In this document: positions 24,259-32,950 of the stretch, one piece after another
Layout of the letters: every line of letters starts with the position of its first letter
How positions within the stretch are numbered: position 1 is the first letter of the stretch
From: CAYYJS01 sp964472315
Lineage (GTDB): Bacteria; Verrucomicrobiota; Kiritimatiellia; UBA8416
Reading direction: 5' to 3'
Assembly (NCBI GenBank): GCA_964472315.1
Contig: CAYYJS010000028.1
Span: 1 to 43,053, forward strand
DNA length: 43,053 bases
Notes under the pieces: model-generated
Told to the model about the DNA's origin: nothing
What the model saw: only the letters and a program-made list of their open reading frames with translations
Databases searched by the model: none
Made by a program: the position numbers and the translations under genes

Positions 24259-26625
24259 CTAGTCGCTTGCCTTCCTGATCGTCACGCGCCAGTGGCCATC
24301 GCCAGTCGCCCGGATTCCCGTGATTTCCTGCCCTTCGTTCCGGAAACTGGCCGGAACGTTTTGGACGGGTTCGCCGTCATCGAGCAGTACACCCAGCGTG
24401 GCGCCGACCTGCAACGTCTCCAGTCGCAACTTGGCCTTTACGAAGTTCATCGGACAGGCGACGCCGCGCAGATCCATCTCGCTTGTCGCGGCCTCGCAAA
24501 CCCCGGACACAGGCGCAGTCGGCGGGGCGACGGACGGCGCAGCCTCGGGTACATGGAAGCGGAGTTCCGCGTCCATGGTGGCGTAAAGTTGCTGGACCCG
24601 ATCAAGCAGGTGACCGATTTCTTCCGACCTGCCGACCAGTGCTTCGAGCCAGCCCTCCCGATAGCCCCGTGCTCTCGCCAGAAGACCGCGGAAACCAGCA
24701 TCGACCAGGCCGGTGTCCACGAAATGCGTCTCGAACGATCGGAGGACGACATCCGGATCCTGGGAATCGACCCCACGCGTGATCAGTAACGCGCGCGCTG
24801 CAGCCAGCAGGCCGCCGAAGAGCGGCAGACCTGAGTCCGGCTCCTTCGCCGCCTGTTCCAAAGCCTTGGTGGCCGCTGACAAATCCTCCGCGATGACCTC
24901 AAATACGCCCGCACCGCATTCCCCCGGACCTCGTCCGGCCAGGGTGAAGGCATCGTCTCTTCCCCAATCGCGGTAGAAGGCGGGGTCATCCACGTAGGAC
25001 GGCGTCTGAGTGTGACGTTCCAGCAGGGACTGAAAGTGGCTCATGCCCTTGCGATCGAAGTAGTCCGCAAACGCTTCACGTGGTTTGCGTTCGGCCTCGA
25101 AATCACGCAGCAGGTCCGCGAGAAAAGCCGGTAGCGCCCGCGCGGGGACCGCCCCCGCGGATTCGCCCAGTCGGGCGCGTCCTTCACCCCGTCTCGCCCC
25201 CAGCAGTACCCGGTAAGCAGGGACCAGGCGTTCACCCGCCCGTTGCGCCGCGCCGAACAGACCGATCGTTCCGATGGGATGCTGTCCGCAGGCATTGGGG
25301 CAGCCGTTGATGCGGATGTCCACGGCCTGCAACGTGGCGGGCGCGAGCCCGGCGCCCGCCAAAGCCTCGGCGCAAGCGCGAGCGGCGCCCTGGGGCAGGC
25401 ACAGGCCGAGGCGACACGTGGCCGCGCCGGTGCAGGTGATGAACGAACTCAACGCGGTGTGACGGACGGCATCGGGTTCAAAAATGCCGTTCAGTTCCGC
25501 GTGTAGCGCAGCGAGCTCGGACTCGCGCACGAACCGCAGCAGTAGGTTTTGATCCTGCGTTGCACGCAGCATCTTCTCCGCGCTGAAACGCTCCGCGATA
25601 CCGGCCAACGCTTCCAACGCCTTCCAGTGAATCTGCCCCAACGGCAGTCGCAACGGCACGGCCACGTATTCCGATTGACGCTGTCGCAGCACATCCCATT
25701 CCCCGGCTTGGGTAAGCAGTGCGCGGTAATCCCAAGGGGGCTCAACGGTCGTTTGGGAAAAACCAACCGGAAGGTCACACGCCGGAGTTCCCTCGTCCGT
25801 CACGGCCCGCACAGTCTCGCGCAACATCCCGCGAAACGCGTCGGATCCCACTCGTTCCACGGCGAAGCGCAGGCGGGCGCGCCGTCGGTTCCGCCGGTCC
25901 CCCAGGCGGTCGAACAATCTCCGAACGGTTTCCGCAATACGGATGACTTCGCTGGCCGGCGCCCATTCCGCCATGCGATCGCCCACCCGCGATTCCGCGC
26001 CCATCCCGCCGCCCGCATAGACGCTGAATCCGGGAACTCCATCCTTCACATGCGCGATGAATCCGAGATCGTTGACCTGGGCCAGCGCACAATCGGCACT
26101 GCACCCGCTGAACGCAATCTTGTACTTCCGCGGCAGATTGTAACTACCCGCCAGTCCGATCAGGTGCTCCGTGACCGCCACCACGCTGGGCGTCACATCG
26201 AAGCGTTCGGCGGGGCAGATGCCGGCGTAGGGACAGGCGGTGACGTTGCGCACCGTGTTGCCGCCGCCGCCCTTCGAGGTGAGCCCGGCCCGGAACAGTT
26301 CCCGCATGATGGCCGGCGTCTGGCCGATCTCCACGTCATGAATCTGGATGTCCTGGCGGGTGGTCACGTGCAGGGTGCCACCGCCGTACCGCGAGGCCAC
26401 TTCTGCCAGCGCTCTCGTCTGGGCGGCGCTGATCGCGCCGCCGGGCACACGCACACGCACCATGTAGCTCCCGTTCTGCCGCTGCTCGTAGATGCCGCGC
26501 GGAACACGTCTGGATTTCAGAATGGAGGCGGACAACTCGCCCTTGAGGAAGCGGTCCACGTCCAGGGCGTGCTGTTCGATATCTTGAGCCAGTTCGTCCG
26601 GCAAGCGGCAGGGGTTCGTTATCAT
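24259..26625 (-). CDS. sulfite reductase hemoprotein fused to a helical (HEPN-like) region and a TusA domain
   Basis: This 788-residue fusion has three parts. Residues 1-540 are a siroheme nitrite/sulfite reductase with two ferredoxin-like halves; the cluster/siroheme ligands are TCTGAATC (Cys398, 404) and NGCPNAC (Cys442, 446). Residues about 575-690 are all helical (LLAAARALLITRGVDSQDPD, FVDTGLVDAGFRGLLARAR) and look HEPN-like, which is my inference. Residues 716-788 are a TusA/SirA sulfur-carrier domain, MDLRGVACPMNFVKAKL, with the active Cys724. Sulfite reduced at the siroheme could thus be passed as persulfide to TusA. No flavin domain is present, so an external donor is needed. The gene overlaps nirBD by 4 bp (ATGA) and has AAGGAGA before the ATG. 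Substrate sulfite rather than nitrite is inferred from the operon. Confidence 0.88.
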   Translation of the reverse strand: MITNPCRLPDELAQDIEQHALDVDRFLKGELSASILKSRRVPRGIYEQRQNGSYMVRVRVPGGAISAAQTRALAEVASRYGGGTLHVTTRQDIQIHDVEIGQTPAIMRELFRAGLTSKGGGGNTVRNVTACPYAGICPAERFDVTPSVVAVTEHLIGLAGSYNLPRKYKIAFSGCSADCALAQVNDLGFIAHVKDGVPGFSVYAGGGMGAESRVGDRMAEWAPASEVIRIAETVRRLFDRLGDRRNRRRARLRFAVERVGSDAFRGMLRETVRAVTDEGTPACDLPVGFSQTTVEPPWDYRALLTQAGEWDVLRQRQSEYVAVPLRLPLGQIHWKALEALAGIAERFSAEKMLRATQDQNLLLRFVRESELAALHAELNGIFEPDAVRHTALSSFITCTGAATCRLGLCLPQGAARACAEALAGAGLAPATLQAVDIRINGCPNACGQHPIGTIGLFGAAQRAGERLVPAYRVLLGARRGEGRARLGESAGAVPARALPAFLADLLRDFEAERKPREAFADYFDRKGMSHFQSLLERHTQTPSYVDDPAFYRDWGRDDAFTLAGRGPGECGAGVFEVIAEDLSAATKALEQAAKEPDSGLPLFGGLLAAARALLITRGVDSQDPDVVLRSFETHFVDTGLVDAGFRGLLARARGYREGWLEALVGRSEEIGHLLDRVQQLYATMDAELRFHVPEAAPSVAPPTAPVSGVCEAATSEMDLRGVACPMNFVKAKLRLETLQVGATLGVLLDDGEPVQNVPASFRNEGQEITGIRATGDGHWRVTIRKASD

Positions 26626-29348
26626 CGGTTCTCCTTTTCCAATCCCAGTTTGACCAAGACCGCGCCATTTCTGACGGCGATCTCGTAGATGCGCAGCGGC
26701 GCGATGTCCGGATTGTCGCACTCGCCGGTCTCGACGTGGAACGAGTAACTATGAAGCGGACACACGAGACGGCCATTGCCGTAGATACTGTCCACGATCG
26801 GGCCGCTCTTGTGGGGGCATACCCCGTGCGTCGCGACCCATCGCCCGTCCCGGCCATGGAACACGGCGACCGGTCTGTCGCCCAGGTGATACAGCCGGGA
26901 ACTGCCGACGGGGATATCCGCGACTTGCGCGACCACGGCGAATCCGTCCGGGGCCACGCCCGGTAGGAATCCGGTTTCGTTATTCAGTTCGTCATCGGGG
27001 GCGAACCACGGGTCGCGGTAGTTGTCGATCGTTTCCTGCAGGCTATCCTCCAACTCCCGCAGGTGCTCAGGCGGCGCCTGCATCACGGCGTCGGTCACGG
27101 GTTTCAACCCCAGCCGCTCAACGAACGGCGCGGTGCGCTCGCCGTACTTCGCATGCCGGCGGTAGTATTCGTAGAACCTGTCGGCTATGCGCACCACCTC
27201 ATCGTCGTTCTTGACCTGGGCGATCTTGTGCGCCACATACACATGCGCCCCGCCGTTGCCCCCGATGTAAACGTCCCAGCCGCCCTCCACGGCCACCACG
27301 CCGAAGTCCTTAATGGTCGCCTCCGAGCAGTTGCGCGGGCATCCGGATACGCCAATTTTCATCTTGGCGGGCCCCATCATGCCGCGATACCGGTCGCCCA
27401 GGCGTTGCCCCAGCGCCAACGAATCCATCAATCCGAAACGGCAGTGCGTGGAGCCCACGCAGGACTTGCAGGCGCGGAAGCTCTTGGTGAACGCGTGCCC
27501 GGAGCCCATCTGAAGTTCGCGCCATGCATCCTTCAGGTCCTTCTTCCCGACGGAGAAGAGCCCGATACGGTCCGCGCCGGTGATCTTGATCATGGCGCCA
27601 TACCGGTCGGCTACGCCGGCGATGGCCCGCAGATGCGCGCTCGTCGCCACGCCGCCGGGGATGTTAGGGATGATGCTGAACCGCCCGTCGTTCTGGATGT
27701 TCCCCGAAAACCTGTCGTTGGCGCAGCGGGAGTCGCGTTCGACCGTGTAGTCCGACTTCCAGATGTAATTCAGGAGGAAATCCAGTCCCATGCGGGTTTT
27801 GGAATCGTCCACCGAGCCAGGGATGGCGGCCAGCACTTGCGATACGGACCGGAGGTTCTGCGCACGGATCAATTCCGTGAGCGCGGGCCGGTCATGCGGG
27901 ATACCCGCGACGAAGTACCGGTCAGCGGGATCGCTGCGCAGTTCACCGACCTCGGTTATCAGGAGGGCCTTGATCTTGTTCTTGCAGTTTCCGCAACCGG
28001 TTCCGGCCTTGGTGTTCAGCATCACCTTGTTCAGCGTATCGTTGCCGTTGCGTATCGAGCGGCGAATAACGGCGGCGGAAACGCCGTTGCAGTCGCAGAT
28101 CTGGGCGTCGTCCGGGATCAGCTTACCGTCAATGATGGCATCGCCCGCGCGCGCCCCGGGGAAGAGCAGATCCGCGCGGCGCGCCGGCAGGGGGATCCTC
28201 GCCGTGTAATGCAGGGACACCAGGTCGGCGTTCAGATCCTCGCCCACCAGGACGGCCCCGGTCAACAGATCGTTCCGGATGATCAATTGCTTGAAGGTTC
28301 CGGAAGCCGGGTCGGAGAAGACGGTCACCTCGTCCCCGTCGCCGGGCTTGAACTTGCCCATGCTCATGACCGGGATATCCGACTTGAGGCGCGTCGGGAC
28401 CGGAGGCGATGGCTTGTAGGTGGCGTCCTCTCCGCACAAGACGGCCGCCAGCGTACGGGCCTGTTCATAGACGGGCGATACCAGACCCCAGATTTCTCCG
28501 CGGTATTCCAGGCACTCGCCGCAGGCGTAGATGTGCGGATCGCTGGTCTGAAGCCGCTCGTTCACGGCAATTCCCTTGTTGAAGACGAGACCCGCGGCGC
28601 GGGCCAGATCGGTGTTCGGCCTGATCCCGCAGTTGAAGAATACAGCCTCGGTGGCGATCGTCCTTCCGTCCTTGAACTTGGCTTCTTCGATGCCCGCGGT
28701 CGAGCCGAGCAAGTCGGTGATATAGGTGCCCATGACGAAGTCAATGCCCAGCGCTTCGAGATGCCGCTTGACGTAGCGACCGGCGTCCTCGGGAAGCTGC
28801 ATTTCCATCAGCGTCGGCATCAGATGCGAGACGGTGATATGCTTGCCGAGCAGTCGGAGCATCATGGCCAACTCCAGGCCCAGTAGCCCGCCCCCCACAA
28901 CCATGACCCGGCTCTTGTCCTCAAGAAACGCGCGGATACGTTCCACATCGTCCAGTCTCCGCAGTGCAAAGACGCCCGGCAGATCCAGGCCGTTCACGGG
29001 GGGAATAACCGGACGCGATCCGGTTGCCAGGACAAGCCGGTCATAGGGCACCGTCCGGCCGTCGTCGAGCCGGACCGTCCGGGCGTCCCGGTCAAGAGCC
29101 GTAACGCTCCGCCCAAGCAGGGACTGCACGCCGTTGGCCGCATACCATTCCGGAGTGTTCAGCACAAAATCGGGAATGTCGGCCTCCTTCAGTTTGACAA
29201 CCAGCTTGATCCGGTTGTAGTTGCCATAAGGCTCGTCGCCTACCACCGTGAGGTCATAGCGTGACCCGTCGCGGCCGAGGATCTCCTCGACCAGCTTCCC
29301 GCCCGCCATGCCGCTGCCAACAATTACCAAACGCTGCCCCACACTCAT
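26622..29348 (-). CDS. nirB: NADH-dependent nitrite (or sulfite) reductase, NirB-NirD fusion
   Basis: This 908-residue protein joins NirB and NirD. Residues 1-320 are the FAD/NAD(P)H oxidoreductase (VIVGSGMAGGKLVEEIL; VVGGGLLGLELAMML). A BFD-like [2Fe-2S] domain follows with Cys418/420 and Cys452/455. The siroheme-[4Fe-4S] reductase spans about 500-740 with Cys630, 636, 670 and 674 (SCVGSTHC; GCPRNC). The C-terminal Rieske domain (about 800-905) retains canonical ligands Cys844-Pro-His846 and Cys863-x2-His866. The family reduces nitrite to ammonia in the cytosol. In this operon it sits next to a dedicated sulfite reductase fusion and a formate/nitrite-family channel, so it may serve nitrite assimilation or supply electrons for sulfite reduction. 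It overlaps both neighbours by 4 bp. Confidence 0.9.
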   Translation of the reverse strand: MSVGQRLVIVGSGMAGGKLVEEILGRDGSRYDLTVVGDEPYGNYNRIKLVVKLKEADIPDFVLNTPEWYAANGVQSLLGRSVTALDRDARTVRLDDGRTVPYDRLVLATGSRPVIPPVNGLDLPGVFALRRLDDVERIRAFLEDKSRVMVVGGGLLGLELAMMLRLLGKHITVSHLMPTLMEMQLPEDAGRYVKRHLEALGIDFVMGTYITDLLGSTAGIEEAKFKDGRTIATEAVFFNCGIRPNTDLARAAGLVFNKGIAVNERLQTSDPHIYACGECLEYRGEIWGLVSPVYEQARTLAAVLCGEDATYKPSPPVPTRLKSDIPVMSMGKFKPGDGDEVTVFSDPASGTFKQLIIRNDLLTGAVLVGEDLNADLVSLHYTARIPLPARRADLLFPGARAGDAIIDGKLIPDDAQICDCNGVSAAVIRRSIRNGNDTLNKVMLNTKAGTGCGNCKNKIKALLITEVGELRSDPADRYFVAGIPHDRPALTELIRAQNLRSVSQVLAAIPGSVDDSKTRMGLDFLLNYIWKSDYTVERDSRCANDRFSGNIQNDGRFSIIPNIPGGVATSAHLRAIAGVADRYGAMIKITGADRIGLFSVGKKDLKDAWRELQMGSGHAFTKSFRACKSCVGSTHCRFGLMDSLALGQRLGDRYRGMMGPAKMKIGVSGCPRNCSEATIKDFGVVAVEGGWDVYIGGNGGAHVYVAHKIAQVKNDDEVVRIADRFYEYYRRHAKYGERTAPFVERLGLKPVTDAVMQAPPEHLRELEDSLQETIDNYRDPWFAPDDELNNETGFLPGVAPDGFAVVAQVADIPVGSSRLYHLGDRPVAVFHGRDGRWVATHGVCPHKSGPIVDSIYGNGRLVCPLHSYSFHVETGECDNPDIAPLRIYEIAVRNGAVLVKLGLEKENR

Positions 29349-30148
29349 GCCACCTCCTTTGAGAGTTCACTGACGGTCGCGTCTGCAGGTCGAACGGGCA
29401 TGATCACGTGATAGGCGCCCGCCAAAAGGACCGCTCCCAGAACATTGCCGATGGTGACCCACAGGAGGTTGTACCCGTAGCCTCCCCAGCCGACACCAGC
29501 GGCAGAAGGCGCCAGAACGCCGAGTGCCAGCAACGTCATGTTGGCAATGCTGTGCTCAAACCCCGATCCGATGAACCCGAACAGACACCATGCGATCAGC
29601 AGGATTTTGGCGGCATCGGAGCGGGTTCGGCTTGCCGTCCAGATGGCCAGGCACACCAGGAGATTGCAGAGCAGACCGCGCCCGACCAGGACCAACGGCG
29701 ACGCGCTCATTTTGGCCATGACGGTCTTCTCTATGAACGGGGCCGCGGCCGCGACGCTGCCGGAGGCGACGACGACCCAGGCCAGGAGCAGGGATCCCGC
29801 CAGGTTCCCGCACCAGGAAAGTATCCAGACCTTTGCCAGCGCCCCCGGTGTCGCTTTGCGGCGCAGACAGGCAAAGGTCATGAACATCGCGTTGCCGGTG
29901 AACAGTTCGGATCCCGCGAACACCACCAGGACCAGGGCCAGGCCGAAGGACGCGCCCATGACCAGTTTGCCGGCGGGGTGCCCGGCCAGCGCGAAAGGCG
30001 CCCCAACCGAGAAGATCAGCACGATCCCCAGCCCGACGTAGAGGCCGGCCAGCATGGAGGCGATGAAATACCCCAGCGGATTCCTGTTCGCAAATTGGCT
30101 CTTTAGAGCGCCTGTCTGGGCGCTGTCGTCTGCGCTTTGTCCGTACAT
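29345..30148 (-). CDS. formate/nitrite transporter family channel (NirC/FocA-like)
   Basis: This 267-residue inner-membrane pentameric channel of the FNT family has about six to seven hydrophobic segments. The N-terminal half has GYFIASMLAGLYVGLGIVLI and the SELFTGNAMFM loop. The second half has the channel signature GSGFEHSIANM with the central His, and LLWVTIGNVLGAVLLAG. FNT proteins pass formate, nitrite or hydrosulfide. The location before nirBD suggests nitrite; the wider sulfur operon makes hydrosulfide or another small anion equally possible. Its stop and the nirBD start overlap by 4 bp, and its start lies 16 bp after the JAMM peptidase stop with AGGGGAA as ribosome site. Confidence 0.92.
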   Translation of the reverse strand: MYGQSADDSAQTGALKSQFANRNPLGYFIASMLAGLYVGLGIVLIFSVGAPFALAGHPAGKLVMGASFGLALVLVVFAGSELFTGNAMFMTFACLRRKATPGALAKVWILSWCGNLAGSLLLAWVVVASGSVAAAAPFIEKTVMAKMSASPLVLVGRGLLCNLLVCLAIWTASRTRSDAAKILLIAWCLFGFIGSGFEHSIANMTLLALGVLAPSAAGVGWGGYGYNLLWVTIGNVLGAVLLAGAYHVIMPVRPADATVSELSKEVA

Positions 30149-30164
30149 TCGATTCCCCTGTGCT

Positions 30165-30572
30165 TCAGTGGCTTTGTTTAACCGTAACCGCTATCTCCAG
30201 CGCGGCCCCGTTCTGGACCGTAAAAGCCCTGACGCGCGGCCCGCCGCCATCCGCCAGGGAAGCAATGACATACACGATGTCCGGCGTGTAGGCGAGCCTC
30301 ATGTCCTCCGCCGACATCCGCGCCGGCGAGGCCGGATGGCTGTGCCAGATCGCCAGCATCTTCAGACCGGCGGCCCGCATGTCCCGTATCGCCGCGAACT
30401 GCTCCTCCGGCTTCATGCTGTAGTGCTCCGGCGAAGCGTCCGCATTGGTGAGCACGTAACACGTCGCAGCGCGCTCTCCGGTTCCTGCGAGCAAACCGCA
30501 GGCTTCGATCGGCGCGGCTTTTCGCGCTGCCTCAAACATCGTCTCAAACACTTTTTCCGTCAGCGTAATCAT
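30165..30572 (-). CDS. hcyD: M67 (JAMM/MPN+) metallopeptidase, HcyD-like
   Basis: This 135-residue single JAMM domain is a zinc peptidase. The motif is complete: the catalytic Glu in APIEACGLLAG, then AIWHSHPASPARMSAED (His-x-His...Asp). Homologues next to ThiS-like carriers trim the carrier C-terminus to expose Gly-Gly and later release the amino acid product (CysO-linked Mec, QbsD, and HcyD of Wolinella). Here the carrier gene two positions upstream ends in GGGG-Glu-Arg, which needs such trimming. The gene lies between the MoeB-like E1 gene (45 bp upstream) and the channel gene (16 bp downstream). The symbol is given by pathway inference. Confidence 0.87.
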   Translation of the reverse strand: MITLTEKVFETMFEAARKAAPIEACGLLAGTGERAATCYVLTNADASPEHYSMKPEEQFAAIRDMRAAGLKMLAIWHSHPASPARMSAEDMRLAYTPDIVYVIASLADGGGPRVRAFTVQNGAALEIAVTVKQSH

Positions 30573-30617
30573 GCCGTTTCCTTTGCGGTCTTTGCGCCAT
30601 TGCGAGAGCCTCTTCCT

Positions 30618-31451
30618 TCATCCTCCTCCCGGCGTGTCGCAACGACCATTGGCGCACCGGCAGACCGTGGGCGCCTCGTCACGCAATGCCACAATGGTTG
30701 GCTCGTTCCCGCAAAGCGGGCAGGCGGGGTTCCGCTTGAACGCGACTTCGCGGAAGGTCATCTTCAGAGCGTCGAGAACAAGCAGCCGGTTGGTCAGCAA
30801 GTTCCCGATGCCCAGCAGGTGCTTGACGGCTTCCGCGGCCTGGATTGTGCCCATGATACCGGCAAGCACGCCGAGTACGCCCGCCTGCGAACAGGAAGGA
30901 ACGGCACCTGCCGGAGGCGGTTCCCGGAACAGGCAGCGGTAGCAGCCGCTCTGACCGGGAAGAACGGTCATGGCTTGCCCCTCGAAACGCAGGATGCCCG
31001 CGTGGGAGTACGGCTTGCCCGCGAAATGGCAGGCATCGGCGACGAGGAACTTCGCGGCAAAGTTGTCCGTTCCGTCAATCACGAAGTCGTAGTCTTTGAG
31101 AATGGCCAGAGCGTTGCCCGCCCGGAGATGTTCGGGATGCAGTCTCACGGTCACGTCGGGATTGATCGCCCGGCATTTCTCCGCCGCCGATTCGACTTTG
31201 GCGCGCCCCACGTCGGCGGTGGCATGCGCGATCTGGCGCTGCAGGTTGGTTAGGTCCACCATGTCGCCATCGACCAGTCCCAGCGTGCCCACGCCGGCCG
31301 CGGTCAGATACAGCGCGACCGGGGAGCCAAGGCCGCCCGCGCCCACAATCAGGACACGGCCGGCCAGGAGTTTCGCCTGACCCTTGCCTCCGACTTCCGG
31401 GAGGATGATGTGTCGCGAATACCGTTCGATCTGTTGTTCCGTCAGGTTCAT
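30618..31451 (-). CDS. hcyF: MoeB/ThiF/HesA-type E1-like adenylyltransferase, HcyF-like
   Basis: This 277-residue enzyme would adenylate the C-terminal Gly of the adjacent ThiS-like carrier and allow sulfur transfer. Visible features are the N-terminal helix RYSRHIILPEVGGKGQAKLL, the ATP-binding VLIVGAGGLGSPVALYL (about 33-48), the NLQRQIAH arginine region, DGTDNF, and zinc Cys pairs Cys170/173 (CYRC) and Cys244/247 (CPLC). The C-terminus carries additional Cys residues (CRCANGRC) and ends GGG. It overlaps the carrier gene by 4 bp (ATGA), strong evidence for a functional pair. By context I assign it to the homocysteine route; a role in molybdopterin or thiamine is less likely because no moa or thi genes are present. 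Confidence 0.9.
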   Translation of the reverse strand: MNLTEQQIERYSRHIILPEVGGKGQAKLLAGRVLIVGAGGLGSPVALYLTAAGVGTLGLVDGDMVDLTNLQRQIAHATADVGRAKVESAAEKCRAINPDVTVRLHPEHLRAGNALAILKDYDFVIDGTDNFAAKFLVADACHFAGKPYSHAGILRFEGQAMTVLPGQSGCYRCLFREPPPAGAVPSCSQAGVLGVLAGIMGTIQAAEAVKHLLGIGNLLTNRLLVLDALKMTFREVAFKRNPACPLCGNEPTIVALRDEAPTVCRCANGRCDTPGGG

Positions 31452-31660
31452 CGTTCCCCGCCGCCTCCCATGAAGTACAGGAAGTCCACGCTGTCGTTCT
31501 CACGGACTTGCGTCGAGAGAAAATCCTTACGCTCTACGATTGTGCCGTTCACCTGCACCGACACCATGTCGGGCATCTTGACTTTCTGGTGTGCCAGAAG
31601 TTCAGTCACCGTCAATCCTTCGGGGACTTCCGTCGTCTTGTCGTTCACTTTGATCTGCAT
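31448..31660 (-). CDS. hcyS: ThiS/MoaD-like sulfur carrier, HcyS-like, with C-terminal Glu-Arg extension
   Basis: This is a 70-residue ubiquitin-fold carrier: MQIKVNDKTTEVPEGLTVTE, LLAHQKVK, VSVQVNGTIVERKDF, and the terminal strand SVDFLYFMGGGGER. Family carriers must end in Gly-Gly to be adenylated and thiocarboxylated. Here Glu-Arg follows the glycines, so the protein is a pro-form. The JAMM peptidase encoded two genes downstream is the natural trimming enzyme, as HcyD removes Ala from HcyS in Wolinella succinogenes. A strong GGAAGGAGAGAGA ribosome site precedes the ATG at 31660. The stop overlaps the E1 gene start by 4 bp. It is short but certain as a gene. Confidence 0.92.
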   Translation of the reverse strand: MQIKVNDKTTEVPEGLTVTELLAHQKVKMPDMVSVQVNGTIVERKDFLSTQVRENDSVDFLYFMGGGGER

Positions 31661-31696
31661 TCTCTCTCCTTCCGATGTCGTTCTCGTTGCAAGGAT

Positions 31697-32935
31697 TCAC
31701 AAGGCGCCGAGCGCCTGATCGATGTCGTCCAGAATATCCGCCGGATCTTCGATCCCAATGGACAGCCGTACCAGGTCGTCCGTCACCCCCATGGCGGATC
31801 GCTCTGCCACGTCGAGGTCGCGGCAGATGGTCGAGGCCGGGTGAATGACCAGTGTCCGGGTGTCGCCCAGGTTGGCCAGGTTCTTCGCCAGACTCAGGCG
31901 GTTGACGAAAGAGAAGCAGCGTTCCTTAGTTCCAAGTCGCAAGGTCACCAGAGCGCCGTAGCGGTCGCTGAACTGGCGATGCGCCAGGTCGTGATCGGGA
32001 TGCGTATCCAACCCGGGATAGCCGGTCTGCTCCACCCTGGGATGGGCGGCTAGAAGGGCGGCCACTCGGGCCGCGTTGGCGCAGTGCCGCTCCATGCGCA
32101 CGCCGAGCGTCTCGATGCCCATGCTCAACAGGAACGCGTTGAACGGGGCCAGGCAGCAGCCCATGTCGCGGCAGATGCGATTGCGCAGCGCGGCGAGCAG
32201 CGCGAACTGACCGACCCGCGCGCGGAACGGCGCCAAATATGGGAAACGGGGGTTCGACCAGTCGAATGTCCCCGCATCGACGATGACACCGCCGATGGCG
32301 TTGCCGTGGCCGTTGATGAACTTTGACGTGGAATGGATAGTCAGATCGGCGCCCAGCCGCTTGGGCTGGATCAACAATGGGGTAGTGACAGTGCTGTCCA
32401 CAACGAGCGGTATACCGTGTTCCCGCGTTACTGCGGCGATGGCGGCGATGTTCGGCACGTCGAGCTTCGGGTTTCCGATGGTTTCGACGAATACCAGCCT
32501 GGTCGCGTCGCCGATCGCTTCGCCAAACGCAGCGGGGTTCCTTGGATCCACGAAGCGGACCCCGATCCCGTAGCGGCTCAGGGTGTGCCGAAACAGCGAA
32601 TAGGTTCCGCCGAACAGGCTGCTCCCGGCCACGATCTCTTCCCCGCCGCCCGTCAGGGCCAGCGCGAGCGAACTGATGGCCGCCATGCCGGAGGACACGG
32701 CGATGGCGCCCAGACCGTCCTCCAGAGCCGTGATTCGCGCCTCAAATGCGGCCACCGTCGGGTTGGCGATGCGGGAATAGACGTAGCCGGCTTCCCGCCC
32801 GGCAAACACCGCCTCGATGTCCTCGGCGGAACGATAGGCGAATGCCGTGCTCTGGGCGATGGACAAGGCCGTGGCGTCCGTCGCATCGCCACTGTGAATC
32901 GCCGTGGTCTGCTGTTGCCATCCGGTCGTGCGCAT
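31697..32935 (-). CDS. metY: O-acetylhomoserine sulfhydrylase-type PLP enzyme (MetY)
   Basis: This 412-residue Cys/Met-metabolism PLP enzyme is most like O-acetyl-L-homoserine sulfhydrylase. Visible are the N-terminal TTAIHSGDATDATALSIAQS, the substrate Tyr region SRIANPTVAAFEARI, SSGMAAIS, the cofactor Asp in VVDSTVTTP, and the Schiff-base Lys205 in HSTSKFINGHGNAIGG. The C-terminal domain has LGDTRTLVIHPAST and LVRLSIGIEDPADIL. In this operon the sulfur donor is probably the carrier thiocarboxylate rather than free sulfide, forming carrier-linked homocysteine that the JAMM enzyme would release. The start ATG at 32935 follows GAGGAG, which sits on the cysH stop; a GTG four codons upstream is a possible alternative. 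Confidence 0.9.
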   Translation of the reverse strand: MRTTGWQQQTTAIHSGDATDATALSIAQSTAFAYRSAEDIEAVFAGREAGYVYSRIANPTVAAFEARITALEDGLGAIAVSSGMAAISSLALALTGGGEEIVAGSSLFGGTYSLFRHTLSRYGIGVRFVDPRNPAAFGEAIGDATRLVFVETIGNPKLDVPNIAAIAAVTREHGIPLVVDSTVTTPLLIQPKRLGADLTIHSTSKFINGHGNAIGGVIVDAGTFDWSNPRFPYLAPFRARVGQFALLAALRNRICRDMGCCLAPFNAFLLSMGIETLGVRMERHCANAARVAALLAAHPRVEQTGYPGLDTHPDHDLAHRQFSDRYGALVTLRLGTKERCFSFVNRLSLAKNLANLGDTRTLVIHPASTICRDLDVAERSAMGVTDDLVRLSIGIEDPADILDDIDQALGAL

Positions 32936-32950
32936 GGTTCGGTTCACTCC

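Noticed and set aside
26336..26857. Separate nirD gene
   Set aside because: The Rieske domain is in frame at the C-terminus of the NirB protein; the other-frame translation here has no Cys/His ligands.
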